A stretch of DNA of 64,000 bases from Schistosoma haematobium (GCF_000699445.3 NC_067195.1:11522287-11586286), one strand, 5' to 3'. Positions 34,841 to 46,960 are shown, counted from the first letter of the stretch. Translations and numbers: made by a program. Notes: a model not told the origin generated them from the letters alone.

Positions 34841-36266
34841 AGAAAGTCACTGTGGGTACACAGAGTCATTAAAAGAGGATGTGTTTCTGGGTCTGATCCC
34901 TGTACGCCTTAGAGCTGGGGACAAGGAAGTTTCTGGATATGCGTTTCTAGACAATGGCTCAGATACGACCCTAATCACGTTAAGTACCGTACGACGTTTA
35001 GGATTATCGTCAGATGGTGCATCGATTACCATCAAAACGGTCAACGGAAACAAGTTAAGCAGATCGACCACTAAAGCCTTTAAAGCTTACTCATTGAACG
35101 GAGACGAATGTATATGTATTGAACAGGCTGTTGTAGTAGATGAGTTGCCGGTGCATCGACCAAGAGTACCTGTGAAGGACAGCGCCAAGAAATGGCCTCA
35201 TCTTATTGACTTACCTTGGACAGAATCAGTGGGTGGTGAAGTTATGTTGCTTATTGGTTGTGACGTGCCTGAAGCGCATTGGGTCCTAGATCAAAGATTG
35301 GGTGGGAGAAAAAGCCCATATGCTATTAGGACACTCCTAGGATGGGTTCTGTTTGGACCGGCAGGCTTTAGCAAAAACAGTAAAAGGATGGTAAATTATA
35401 TTTCTCAGTCTGACAACCCTGTAGAGCAGTTAAAGGAAATATATAACTACGAATTTGCTGACGTGCAGTCCTCCGATAAAGCATTATCTTTAAATGACTT
35501 AAAAGCAGTTGGCATAGTGGAGCGCGACACTTATTTTGACGAGGGTCATTGGATTGTCCCTTTACTTTGGAGGGTGGAGAGAAATGTAGTCTCTGGTAGC
35601 TATGGTCTAGCTAGACGAAGATTAGAAAGTCTAAGACGTAGACTCACATGCAATAAGGACTTTCGGGAAAGCTACACTTGTGCCATGCAGCAGACGATTG
35701 ACAAAGGGTACGCGGTTGTGGTTCCAGATATGCAACTCGATCCGGGTTATCGTCCAAAATGGTACTTGCCCCATCATGCAGTGATTAACCCCAGAAAACC
35801 AAGCAGAGTGAGAGTGGTATTGGATTGTGCTGCTAAGGTGGCTGGTAAATCCTTGAATGACCTTCTTTACCAAGGTCCAGATACTACAGCAAGTTTAGTT
35901 GGGATCCTGTTACGTTTCCGCAGGGAACCGGTTGCCGTTTCCGCGGATGTGGAAGAAATGTTCATGCAAGTAAAGGTCTCGAAGCCCGATTGTGGAGCGC
36001 TACGTTTCCTTTGGTGGCCGAAGGGTGATATCGAGAAGGAACCGGTGGAGTATCAGATGACATCACATCCCTTCGGGGCAATATCCTCACCCTTCTGTGC
36101 AAACTTTGCATTGATGAAGACGGCTCAAAAGTTCTCTAGTGACTATGATAACAGCGTAGGGGAATCGGTACTGAACAACTTTTATGTGGATGATTGCCTA
36201 GTATCCTTTCCCAATGATGAAGAGGCGAAAAGTTTTGTGGTACAACTAAATGAATTGATGGCTTGA
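34833..36266 (+). pseudogene. Pol protease and reverse transcriptase, unit A
   Basis: A 477-codon frame. It has an aspartic protease of DUF1758 type with the active-site block FLDNGSDTTLI (about residues 37-47), then a reverse transcriptase: SADVEEMFMQVKV (motif A), HPFGAISSPFCANFAL (motif B) and NNFYVDDCLVSF (motif C, both Asp present). It stops at a TGA (36264-36266) where unit B has CGA, so this nonsense is private to unit A. Confidence 0.85.
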
Positions 36267-36567
36267 GGAGGTTTCAAGTTGAAAAAATGGGTGACTAACT
36301 CGGAAATTGAAAGGAAAGTTTTTCCGCAATCTGATAGTATGGAAGCTATTGTTGATATGTCTCTGAATGGGACACCACACACAATGTTTTTAATTTTCGT
36401 TTTGATCCAGGGAAAAAACTCCGACTAGGAGATAAATACTATCCACCATTTCATCTCTTTTCGATCCACCGGGCCTGATAGCTCCAATATACCTTCCTGC
36501 CAAACAACTCTTACAGAATCTTTGTAAAACGCGTATCGGTTGGGACCAGCCTCCGAGTGATAGTGTT

Positions 36568-37214
36568 GTGTCCTCGTGGAACGAATGGGTCACGTTTGTG
36601 CGGAGGCTCGGAACGATCAGTGTTCCTCGAAGCATTATAAATGAAAACAGAAAGAACTTTAAGGCGATTGAGCTGCATTTATTTTGTGACGCCTTCGAAT
36701 CTGGTTACGGTGCGGTAGCTTACTCGTGGAACATCCCTAAGCACCAAGCACCATACAGCGTTCTACTCTATAGTAAGTCTGGAGTGGCACCTATAAAACA
36801 GGTGACTGTGCCTAGACTGGAACTAGCAGCGGCAGTATTGAGTGCTAGAATGGGGAAGTTTTAAACAGGAACCTTCCTCAGGTGTTTGACAAGACTCACT
36901 TCTGGACGGATTCTATGATAGTACTGTACTATATAAAAAATACAGATAGTAGGTATTCCACCTTCGTGGCTAATCGCCTGGCCGCTATTCATCATTTAAC
37001 ATCTGTGGACCAGTGGGGGCACGTAGAGTCCAATGAAAATCCTGCTGACTGGACATCACGAGGCATACGGAAGGAGCTAGATTTAAAGAACTGGATTGAG
37101 GGTCCTTCCTTCTTAAGGAAGAGGGAGTCTGTAGGAACACTAACGCTTATGTGCGAAAACCCCCAGAAAATGTTGAATTTAAAAGATGTCACACGACCAA
37201 CGCAGTTGCGCTAA
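36568..37214 (+). pseudogene. Pol RNase H region, unit A
   Basis: The frame contains LFCDAFESGYGAVAYS and VTVPRLELAAAVLSARM, the Asp and Glu blocks of the BEL/Pao RNase H, then FWTDSMIVLYYIKN and the NPADWTSRG block. It is split by a private one-base loss in a G run near 36855 (four G here, five in unit B). The lead-in between 36266 and 36568 is frameshifted in both units. Confidence 0.8.
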
Positions 37215-38688
37215 AACATAGCTTAAGTCCAATTCTGCTATATCACTCAAATTGGATAAAGCTGATTAAAGCGGTAGCATGGCTCAGAAGATACGTGACC
37301 TATATAACCATCATGTACTCCCATCACAAGGACAGGTCCCTAAGTGTGAGCTATCTGTCAGTTGATGAATTGGATGCAGCTAAACACAAGGTATTAGCCT
37401 TAGTGCAAAAGGAAGTGTATGGGGAAGCAGTAAAAGTGTCTCGATGCAATGGCGTAAGCGCAACTGATATAAAAGAGCTAAAAAATCTTTCACCTACGCT
37501 AATCGATGGATTGCTTTGTGTCGGCGGACGATTAAATTACTCGGATTATCCACTCTCAATCAGACATCCGGTAATTTTACCCAGTCATCACTTCGTAACA
37601 GAACTTATTATTAGACACCATCACCACCTAGAAGGTCACACCGGGACATCACAAGTGTTAGCTACCATACGACGAAATTATTGGATTGTTAAAGGAACCA
37701 GTGCAGTTAAACGAGTGATAGGTAGATGTGTGAGGTGTATACGCGCGAAAGCCACATTAGGCCAACAGATGATGGCACCTCTCCCCAAGTGTCGAGTGCA
37801 GCAAGGCTGGTTTTGCTTCTCCTCCGTCGGGATAGACTATTTTGGGCCGTTGATAGTTCGTCGGGGAAGAAGTGAGGAAAAAGATATGGATGCCTATTTA
37901 CGTGTCTCCAAACACGTGCCGTACATTTGGAAGTAGCTTTCAATTTGAGTACTGATGCTTTTATAATGGCTTTAATACGTTTCATAGGAAGGAGAGGAAC
38001 TCCTAAGGAAATCTATAGCGACAATGGAACTAACTTTGTCGGGGCTACTTCCGAATTACGGGCTAATATGAGTGTGTGGGACAAGCATAAAATAAACGAA
38101 TTAACAGTATCGAAGGGTATATGCTGGCATTTTAACCCCCCACTAGCTAGCCATCGAGGCGGAGTTTGGGAGAGATTAATACGGTCTGTTCGGAGGATCT
38201 TACTATCTATTTCCAACGGGCAAATACTACACGATGATAGTTTGGCAACTTATTTTGTGGAGGTAGACCGCCCAATCGTCCCTGTGACGTCAGATGAAAA
38301 GGATGATTTGGCGCTCACGCCAAACACTTTGTTATTACTAAGAGACTGTGATGGTTTAGGAATGGAGTGTAGTGTTGCGGATAGGTATTCAAAGCGATGG
38401 AGACAGGTTAATTGTTTAGCCAATACCTTCTGGCGTCGATGGATAAAAGAGTACATTCCTTTACTGCAAGTGAGGCAGAAATGGTTTTGCAAACACAGAA
38501 ACTTAAAAGAAGGTGATGTAGTTCTAGTGGCTAACGATGCAACTACTCGGGGCTCATGGCCAATGGGACGGGTTGATAAGTGCGAGACAGATAGAGATGG
38601 GTTGGTAAGAACAGTGATGGTGCGAATGAGAGAAGGTGTAGTAAGAAGAGATGTGCGAAAGCTCTGCCTTCTAGAGGGAGCCGAGTAA
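37151..38688 (+). pseudogene. Pol integrase, unit A
   Basis: Two frames (37151-37936, 37927-38688). The first has the H2C2 zinc binder (HHHHLEGHTGTSQV with CVRCIRAK) and the first catalytic Asp (GIDYFGPL). The second has the second Asp (IYSDNGTNFVGA), the Glu (GGVWERLIRSV) and the C-terminal DUF5641-like block (EGDVVLVANDATTRGSWPMG). The join at 37927-37936 is a frameshift in an A-rich run shared by both units. All three catalytic residues are present. Confidence 0.85.
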
Positions 38689-38837
38689 TTGTAGATTGTA
38701 GCTTAGGTTTATGGATGTACAGGCGTACTGTTGTAAGTCGTGTGCCTCCCATTGATATAGAGCAGTTAGTAAGGAGAGCCATGACAGAAATGTATTCTAA
38801 GGTGTCTTTGCGTAGCTGGAGGGATTTTGGGGGCCGG

Positions 38838-39522
38838 TGTAACAGAAAGAGAACAGTGAAAATCCCTCTGCAGCTTCTTTGTTGAACAGTATTTTCATTT
38901 ATTTGTTCCTTCTCCCTTTTGTGTATTCCAACCTTTGTTTCGATCTCGTTTAACCATGTCTTTTGTTCTTCAGTCTTCCCCGTTTGAGCTTTTATTATGT
39001 GATTTTGATTAAAGACTTATTTTTGTTACCTAATTTTCTATTGCATGTTGCCGGACCATTGACAGTAAGGTTGTGTTTGACTAAGCTCAAGGTCACGGCG
39101 TGGTTCATTTTGTGACTGTTAACCTTCTGACTGTCTGCTTGGGAGAATTGCTGCAATCCCTGCAGATAGATATTTGATCCCATCTGATTGGGAATATTTG
39201 TATTGATTCTCAGGTATCAAACCCTTTAGTATTAACTGTCTCTTTCATTGTTTAGCGCGCTACTTTGCGTTAGAGAAACTTCTGACTGTATAGCACAGGC
39301 TGTACTGTTTGAGGTATTTTGTATTTTTGATGTAATTTGTTCTGTTTTCTTAATTAGAACCGTTTATATTGAGCACAGAGTTTGTGTTTTGATATAATAT
39401 AATACGAGTATCTCAAAGACGCGTTTTGAGCTATACAGAGGAACTTGGTCTGGTCTAATCGAATAAATTTTGGGTTCGTCAGTCCGTTGTTCCAACCGAA
39501 TATTGGCTGTTCGGTCGTTACA
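38838..39522 (+). repeat. BEL/Pao LTR 2 (central, shared)
   Basis: 685 bp, TGTAACAG...TCGTTACA. It serves as 3' LTR of unit A and 5' LTR of unit B. It is preceded by a purine tract (GGAGGGATTTTGGGGGCCGG), the likely polypurine primer site of unit A. No duplication flanks it, so it was not inserted separately. Confidence 0.95.
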
Positions 39523-39547
39523 GTTCTCAAACGAACAGTAATCTCAA

Positions 39548-39787
39548 GTGACAAATTCTGGAATGCCTGGAAAGCGCAATAAGGTCAACGAAAACTTGGC
39601 ATTGGGCGACGGAGAAATGGAATCGGATGCACCTCCAGATGTACGGCAAGTCAAATTAGATACATTTTCATGTCACGGCTCTAATGTTAGTTTAGTAAGT
39701 AGACGTGGTAAAGTTAGCTCTGGGATTACCTTAGCTGAGTTGAAAGAAAGACAGTTATTAGAAATGAGAGACTTGAAAGATAGATAG
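39548..39787 (+). pseudogene. Gag N-terminal frame, unit B
   Basis: Identical in sequence and stop to the frame at 33487-33726 in unit A; same comments on domain and break. Confidence 0.6.
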
Positions 39788-39989
39788 AGGAAACAACTAC
39801 TGTGCTTTCAGAGAGTTTGGGTCGTTAAGGCTGAACGAAAGCACGTGTAGTAAGTTATCTTCTGTTCCTTACTGTGATGACAAAGAAAAGGAGCACGTTC
39901 ACAGGTTCGTAAGTCCTTCTCATGACCTTAGGACAAAGTCTCTAGAAAAGTCAAAACTGCTAGATTATTCGGGAACGAAGAAGAAGGAA

Positions 39990-40933
39990 GTGACCTTGGA
40001 ATCTCTTAGTGTAGGTCTTGAACTTCCAAAGGTAGAGCTAAGTACCTTTGATGGACAACCAGCTAAATACTGGAAATTTATTAGACAATTTGATTTATAT
40101 GTGGTTTCCAAGGTTGAAGACGATGGTCAACGGCTCTTGTACTTGTTACATTATTGTAAAGGCAAGGCTCGAGAGGCCATAGAGGAATGCATAATGCTTC
40201 CACCATCGTCGGGTTATCGTAGAGCGTGCGATATATTGAAACGGTTGTTCGGTAGAACACACGAAATATGTCGGGCTTTGATGAAAGATTTAACTGAAGG
40301 TCCTGATATTGCGCATAATGACGCAGAAAGTCTATCTAGACTAGCGATAAAGATGGAAAACTGTTCTATAACCTTAGAACAAATGGATTATTCAGCGGAT
40401 CTCAACTCCGTAGTGACAATAGAAAGTATAGTAAAGAAGTTGCCCACGGTTTTACAGATGAGATGGGCTGAGACAGTAGGAAAGGTAACAGCAAATGGAA
40501 GAGAGCCTACTTTTGCTGAGTTAACAGAATTTGTGTCATCTAGAGCGGAAATATTGCTTAGCAGATTCGGACAGATTGCAACTGCTAGTAAACGAGTTGC
40601 AAGCAAGGTGGCCTGTTCCACACAAGGTCTGTCGTTCGGTAAAATCGTTAGCAAGTCACCTTGTGTTATATGCGGAGAAACTCATAGTGTGGATAAATGT
40701 TTCCAGTTTTCAACCTTAGCAGTCAACGATAAGTGGGCGAAAGCAAAAGAAAAGGGCCTTGTGTTATTGTTGTCTTCGAAGGGGCCACAGATCTGTGGAT
40801 TGTAAAGATCGTGTTGTGTGTACTGTCGAAGGTTGTCGGGATCGGCATCACCCATCGTTGCATAAAACCATCCGAGTTCAGAGTGGTTCGAGTGAGTGCT
40901 TAAAAGAAAGTCACTGTGGGTACACAGAGTCAT
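39990..40933 (+). pseudogene. Gag, unit B, frameshifted at first zinc knuckle end
   Basis: Same Gag as unit A up to about 40757. An extra T (AAGGGCCTTGTG against AAGGGCCTGTG) shifts the frame, so the first frame ends at 40805. The second zinc knuckle (CYCCLRRGHRSVDC) is read in the overlapping frame from 40759, which in this unit continues without break into the protease. Confidence 0.85.
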
Positions 40934-42491
40934 TAAAAGAGGATGTGTTTCTGGGTCTGATCCCTGTACGCCTTAGAGCTGGGGACAAGGAAGTTTCTGG
41001 ATATGCGTTTCTAGACAATGGCTCAGATACGACCCTAATCAAGTTAAGTACCGTACGACGTTTAGGATTATCGTCAGATGGTGCGTCGATTACCATCAAA
41101 ACGGTCAACGGAAATAAGTTAAGCAGATCGACCACTAAAGCCTTTAAAGCTTACTCATTGAACGGAGACGAATGTATATGTATTGAACAGGCTGTTGTAG
41201 TAGATGAGTTGCCGGTGCATCGACCAAGAGTACCTGTGAAGGACAGCGCCAAGAAATGGCCTCATCTTATTGACTTACCTTGGACAGAATCAGTGGATGG
41301 TGAAGTTATGTTGCTTATTGGTTGTGACGTGCCTGAAGCGCATTGGGTCCTAGATCAAAGATTGGGTGGGAGAAAAAGCCCATATGCTATTAGGACACTC
41401 TAGGATGGGTTCTGTTTGGACCGGCAGGCTTTAGCAAAAACAGTAAAAGGATGGTAAATTATATTTCTCAGTCTGACAACCCTGTAGAGCAGTTAAAGGA
41501 AATATATAACTACGAATTTGCTGACGTGCAGTCCTCCGATAAAGCATTATCTTTAAATGACTTGAAAGCAGTTGGCATAGTGGAGCGCGACACTTATTTT
41601 GACGAGGGTCATTGGATTGTCCCTTTACTTTGGAGGGTGGAGAGAAATGTAGTCTCTGGTAGCTATGGTCTAGCTAGACGAAGATTAGAAAGTCTAAGAC
41701 GTAGACTCACATGCAATAAGGACTTTCGGGAAAGCTACACTTGTGCCATGCAGCAGACGATTGACAAAGGGTACGCGGTTGTGGTTCCAGATATGCAACT
41801 CGATCCGGGTTATCGTCCAAAATGGTACTTGCCCCATCATGCAGTGATTAACCCCAGAAAACCAAGCAGAGTGAGAGTGGTATTGGATTGTGCTGCTAAG
41901 GTGGCTGGTAAATCCTTGAATGACCTTCTTTACCAAGGTCCAGATACTACAGCAAGTTTAGTTGGGATCCTGTTACGTTTCCGCAGGGAACCGGTTGCCG
42001 TTTCCGCGGATGTGGAAGAAATGTTCATGCAAGTAAAGGTCTCGAAGCCCGATTGTGGAGCGCTACGTTTCCTTTGGTGGCCGAAGGGTGATATCGAGAA
42101 GGAACCGGTGGAGTATCAGATGACATCACATCCCTTCGGGGCAATATCCTCACCCTTCTGTGCAAACTTTGCATTGATGAAGACGGCTCAAAAGTTCTCT
42201 AGTGACTATGATAACAGCGTAGGGGAATCGGTACTGAACAACTTTTATGTGGATGATTGCCTAGTATCCTTTCCCAATGATGAAGAGGCGAAAAGTTTTG
42301 TGGTACAACTAAATGAATTGATGGCTCGAGGAGGTTTCAAGTTGAAAAAATGGGTGACTAACTCGGAAATTGAAAGGAAAGTTTTTCCGCAATCTGATAG
42401 TATGGAAGCTATTGTTGATATGTCTCTGAATGGGACACCACACACAATGTTTTTAATTTTCGTTTTGATCCAGGGAAAAAACTCCGACTAG
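40934..42491 (+). pseudogene. Pol protease and reverse transcriptase, unit B
   Basis: The protease block FLDNGSDTTLI is followed at 41401 by a private one-base loss (one C fewer than unit A), which splits protease from RT. The RT frame 41451-42491 is longer than in unit A because the TGA of unit A is an Arg codon here. RT motifs A, B and C (FYVDDC) are all intact. The frame ends at 42491 at a lesion shared by both units. Confidence 0.85.
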
Positions 42492-42630
42492 GAGATAAAT
42501 ACTATCCACCATTTCATCTCTTTTCGATCCACCGGGCCTGATAGCTCCAATATACCTTCCTGCCAAACAACTCTTACAGAATCTTTGTAAAACGCGTATC
42601 GGTTGGGACCAGCCTCCGAGTGATAGTGTT

Positions 42631-43278
42631 GTGTCCTCGTGGAACGAATGGGTCACGTTTGTGCGGAGGCTCGGAACGATCAGTGTTCCTCGAAGCATTA
42701 TAAATGAAAACAGAAAGAACTTTAAGGCGATTGAGCTGCATTTATTTTGTGACGCCTTCGAATCTGGTTACGGTGCGGTAGCTTACTCGTGGAACATCCC
42801 TAAGCACCAAGCACCATACAGCGTTCTACTCTATAGTAAGTCTAGAGTGGCACCTATAAAACAGGTGACTGTGCCTAGACTGGAACTAGCAGCGGCAGTA
42901 TTGAGTGCTAGAATGGGGGAAGTTTTAAATAGGAACCTTCCTCAGGTGTTTGACAAGACTCACTTCTGGACGGATTCTATGATAGTACTGTACTATATAA
43001 AAAATACAGATAGTAGGTATTCCACCTTCGTGGCTAATCGCCTGGCCGCTATTCATCATTTAACATCTGTGGACCAGTGGGGGCACGTAGAGTCCAATGA
43101 AAATCCTGCTGACTGGACATCACGAGGCATACGGAAGGAGCTAGATTTAAAGAACTGGATTGAGGGTCCTTCCTTCTTAAGGAAGAGGGAGTCTGTAGGA
43201 ACACTAACGCTTATGTGCGAAAACCCCCAGAAAATGTTGAATTTAAAAGATGTCACACGACCAACGCAGTTGCGCTAA
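42631..43278 (+). pseudogene. Pol RNase H region, unit B
   Basis: Uninterrupted over 215 codons, unlike unit A: CDAFESGYGAVAYS, PRLELAAAVLSARMGEVL, FWTDSMIVLYYI and the NPADWTSRG block. Ends at TAA 43276, a stop also present in unit A (37212-37214). Confidence 0.85.
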
Positions 43279-44752
43279 AACATAGCTTAAGTCCAATTCT
43301 GCTATATCACTCAAATTGGATAAAGCTGATTAAAGCGGTAGCATGGCTCAGAAGATACGTGACCTATATAACCATCATGTACTCCCATCACAAGGACAGG
43401 TCCCTAAGTGTGAGCTATCTGTCAGTTGATGAATTGGATGCAGCTAAACACAAGGTATTAGCCTTAGTGCAAAAGGAAGTGTATGGGGAAGCAGTAAAAG
43501 TGTCTCGATGCAATGGCGTAAGCGCAACTGATATAAAAGAGCTAAAAAATCTTTCACCTACGCTAATCGATGGATTGCTTTGTGTCGGCGGACGATTAAA
43601 TTACTCGGATTATCCACTCTCAATCAGACATCCGGTAATTTTACCCAGTCATCACTTCGTAACAGAACTTATTATTAGACACCATCACCACCTAGAAGGT
43701 CACACCGGGACATCACAAGTGTTAGCTACCATACGACGAAATTATTGGATTGTTAAAGGAACCAGTGCAGTTAAACGAGTGATAGGTAGATGTGTGAGGT
43801 GTATACGCGCGAAAGCCACATTAGGCCAACAGATGATGGCACCTCTCCCCAAGTGTCGAGTGCAGCAAGGCTGGTTTTGCTTCTCCTCCGTCGGGATAGA
43901 CTATTTTGGGCCGTTGATAGTTCGCCGGGGAAGAAGTGAGGAAAAAGATATGGATGCCTATTTACGTGTCTCCAAACACGTGCCGTACATTTGGAAGTAG
44001 CTTTCAATTTGAGTACTGATGCTTTTATAATGGCTTTAATACGTTTCATAGGAAGGAGAGGAACTGCTAAGGAAATCTATAGCGACAATGGAACTAACTT
44101 TGTCGGGGCTACTTCCGAATTACGGGCTAATATGAGTGTGTGGGACAAGCATAAAATAAACGAATTAACAGTATCGAAGGGTATATGCTGGCATTTTAAC
44201 CCCCCACTAGCTAGCCATCGAGGCGGAGTTTGGGAGAGATTAATACGGTCTGTTCGGAGGATCTTACTATTTATTTCCAACGGGCAAATACTACACGATG
44301 ATAGTTTGGCAACTTATTTTGTGGAGGTAGACCGCCCAATCGTCCCTGTGACGTCAGATGAAAAGGATGATTTGGCGCTCACGCCAAACACTTTGTTATT
44401 ACTTAGAGACTGTGATGGTTTAGGAATGGAGTGTAGTGTTGCGGATAGGTATTCAAAGCGATGGAGACAGGTTAATTGTTTAGCCAATACCTTCTGGCGT
44501 CGATGGATAAAAGAGTACATTCCTTTACTGCAAGTGAGGCAGAAATGGTTTTGCAAACACAGAAACTTAAAAGAAGGTGATGTAGTTCTAGTGGCTAACG
44601 ATGCAACTACTCGGGGCTCATGGCCAATGGAACGGGTTGATAAGTGCGAGACAGATAGAGATGGGTTGGTAAGAACAGTGATGGTGCGAATGAGAGAAGA
44701 TGTAGTAAGAAGAGATGTGCGAAAGCTCTGCCTTCTAGAGGGAGCCGAGTAA
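43215..44752 (+). pseudogene. Pol integrase, unit B
   Basis: Two frames (43215-44000, 43991-44752) with the same H2C2 binder, D-D-E residues and C-terminal domain as unit A, and the same shared frameshift at about 43991-44000. A few amino-acid differences exist (for example Pro to Ala after GRRGT, Gly to Glu near the C-terminus). Confidence 0.85.
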
Positions 44753-44901
44753 TTGTAGATTGTAGCTTAGGTTTATGGATGTACAGGCGTACTGTTGTAA
44801 GTCGTGTGCCTCCCATTGATATAGAGCAGTTAGTAAGGAGAGCCATGACAGAAATGTATTCTAAGGTGTCTTTGCGTAGCTGGAGGGATTTTGGGGGCCG
44901 G

Positions 44902-45586
44902 TGTAACAGAAAGAGAACAGTGAAAATCCCTCTGCAGCTTCTTTGTTGAACAGTATTTTCATTTATTTGTTCCTTCTCCCTTTTGTGTATTCCAACCTTT
45001 GTTTCGATCTCGTTTAACCATGTCTTTTGTTCTTCAGTCTTCCCCGTTTGAGCTTTTATTATGTGATTTTGATTAAAGACTTATTTTTGTTACCTAATTT
45101 TCTATTGCATGTTGCCGGACCATTGACAGTAAGGTTGTGTTTGACTAAGCTCAAGGTCACGGCGTGGTTCATTTTGTGACTGTTAACCTTCTGACTGTCT
45201 GCTTGGGAGAATTGTTGCAATCCCCGCAGATAGATATTTGATCCCATCTGATTGGGAATATTTGTATTGATTCTCAGGTATCAAACCCTTTAGTATTAAC
45301 TGTCTCTTTCATTGTTTAGCGCGCTACTTTGCGTTAGAGAAACTTCTGACTGTATAGCACAGGCTGTACTGTTTGAGGTATTTTGTATTTTTGATGTAAT
45401 TTGTTCTGTTTTCTTAATTAGAACCGTTTATATTGAGCACAGAGTTTGTGTTTTGATATAATATAATACGAGTATCTCAAAGACGCGTTTTGAGCTATAC
45501 AGAGGAACTTGGTCTGGTCTAATCGAATAAATTTTGGGTTCGTCAGTCCGTTGTTCCAACCGAATATTGGCTGTTCGGTCGTTACA
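44902..45586 (+). repeat. BEL/Pao LTR 3
   Basis: 685 bp, preceded by the same purine tract as LTR2 and followed by CTTTC, the right copy of the target duplication. Confidence 0.95.
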
Positions 45587-45591
45587 CTTTC
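45587..45591. repeat. target-site duplication, right copy (CTTTC)
   Basis: Same five bases as 32772-32776, directly after LTR3. Confidence 0.85.
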
Positions 45592-46034
45592 CATAGTGGT
45601 TCTTATTCTAAAATATGGCATCGGGAACTGTAATCAATGAATGAGTCAGTCTTAAGTATTTTGCAGGTGAAATCCCGTTGTATTTCTTCCACTGAAAGTG
45701 TATCGGATAGGCGTGAGCTGAAAAACAAGAACGAACAGTATTCAACGATAGGTCTTACACATACCCTGTAAAGAATGATTTTAGATTCATTTTGAAAGAA
45801 GTCATGAAGAATGAAGCCTAGCAATTTCCTTATATTATATGCTTTGACTGAAATATGTTCAGAGGAGTTAATACGGTGTGAGTAATGTACATCTTGATCA
45901 GTTTCTGATGTGAGTTTGGGCAGTGTGTTCTTTTTAAGTGCTATTTTTTTAAAGAGATGTATCTCCAGTACATGGCCAGTCGCATTTCTCTGTGTCGAGC
46001 TCCAACCTCTAACGCTTGCACCAGTTGTCCATTT
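45587..46034 (-). pseudogene. CR1-like RT, proximal part
   Basis: Minus frame from about 46034 down to 45603: LYRVCVRPIVEYCSFLFFSS and VEEIQRDFTCKIL, then DYSSRCHILE and EPLW at the BEL/Pao border. This is the thumb and C-terminal part of a CR1/Jockey-type non-LTR polymerase. The frame continues at 32776 on the far side of the BEL/Pao tandem. The catalytic palm is not found next to it. Confidence 0.75.
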
Positions 46035-46265
46035 TATTGTGTTATTATTATTACTCACAAACATCTTTTGAGTACATAAGTGTTGTGAAGATACCATTTC
46101 GGCTTTCTTCAATAATGCAATAATACAGAAGTTTCAATGATGTTAGCTTTATATTTGTTAAACTTGAAAAAGAGAAAAAAAGTAATAATAATAGGATAAC
46201 AATAATAAGTCAGGTTCGCTGTAATTGAGAAGAATATTGAATTGACTTTAAAGAAGGAAAGGGCA
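46035..46265 (-). repeat. CR1-like 3' UTR fragment with AAT tail
   Basis: About 230 bp repeated at 55165-55390 on the same strand (shared words AAGTGTTGTGAAG, CAATAATACA, GAGAAGAATATTGAATTGA). On the minus strand both copies end in an (AAT)n tail. The right-hand copy is the end of a longer CR1-like 3' segment, so this one looks like a very short 5'-truncated insertion. Confidence 0.65.
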
Positions 46266-46590
46266 TGTACTGCAGGACGTTGTTGTAATGAAGCCGTGTT
46301 GTGACGAGTCTATTAGATCTTCCTTATGTGGGTGATCAGATAGATGATTTTGTATCACCTTTTCCATTATGCATGATATAACTGGGGTGATGCTTATAGG
46401 TCTGCAATTTTCGATCATGTTTCTCGGTCCTGATTTGTGTTTAGTGACTACTTACGTTGTCTTCCAGGCTTTGAGAAATGTGGCTGCCTCTAAAGATAAT
46501 GTGAATATATGCAGTAATAGCGTCTGTATGTCCGGTCCTAACATTTTATAATGAATCTATGAGATGTTTTTGGTACCAAAACTCTAATTC
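46266..46590 (-). pseudogene. CR1/Jockey-like RT N-terminal remnant
   Basis: Minus translation gives AATFLKAWKTT, a stop, then NCRPISITPVISCIMEKVIQ and LIDSSQHGFITTTSCST. These are the conserved blocks at the start of non-LTR polymerase domains (WKxAxVxPxxK, NYRPISLTSVxxKIxE, QHGFxxxxSCxT). It overlaps in content with the RT start at 54418-54680, so it is a different copy, separated from the C-terminal part by the 46035-46265 repeat. Confidence 0.65.
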
Positions 46591-46689
46591 GTCCTAGGGG
46601 TTTCGATGACGGTGTGTATATTACTACGGTCAAAGTTAATCGTACAAAGATAATTTTTCTAGTGCATTTGATGTTAAAACTCCGCATGA

Positions 46690-46790
46690 AGCCTCTCTTG
46701 GGCTACTCCCAGTCCCAAGGAGGAGGGGTGGGCATGGGGTTAGAAACCCATCCCATATAAAACTAACTCGCTATCTTCAGTGGAACTTTT
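46690..46790 (+). repeat. family B 5' leader fragment
   Basis: CCCAGTCCCAAGGAGGAGGGGTGGGCATGGGG and the following CCCATCCCATATAAAAC-like text match the leader at 7827-7900 (written here as positions, with several mismatches). No endonuclease follows; the next 170 nt are unassigned and then the gypsy 5' LTR starts. Confidence 0.55.
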
Positions 46791-46960
46791 GTTTTACTCT
46801 GTGTTACGGGAGAACTGAAGACATTTAGCAGATTAAAACCTTTTTAATGTACATCAATAATTTTATTGTGCTTTGGATGTATTTGTTTTACATGACGTTT
46901 GAACTCGTTTGTTTATATCATTATTTCGGACATTTTGGTGCTCTCTTTGGTTTGGTATTT

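Larger units (their letters stand above)
32777..45586 (+). mobile_element. BEL/Pao LTR retrotransposon, tandem of two with three LTRs
   Basis: Structure LTR1 (32777-33461), internal A (33462-38837), LTR2 (38838-39522), internal B (39523-44901), LTR3 (44902-45586). Each LTR is 685 bp, bounded by TGTAAC...GTTACA (LTR1 starts with C). Each internal region encodes Gag (DUF1759 and zinc knuckles), then protease (DUF1758), RT, RNase H and integrase in BEL/Pao order. The whole unit is bracketed by CTTTC and sits in a CR1-like RT gene. The internal regions are 5376 and 5379 bp and nearly identical. They share several frame breaks, and each also has its own. Confidence 0.95.
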
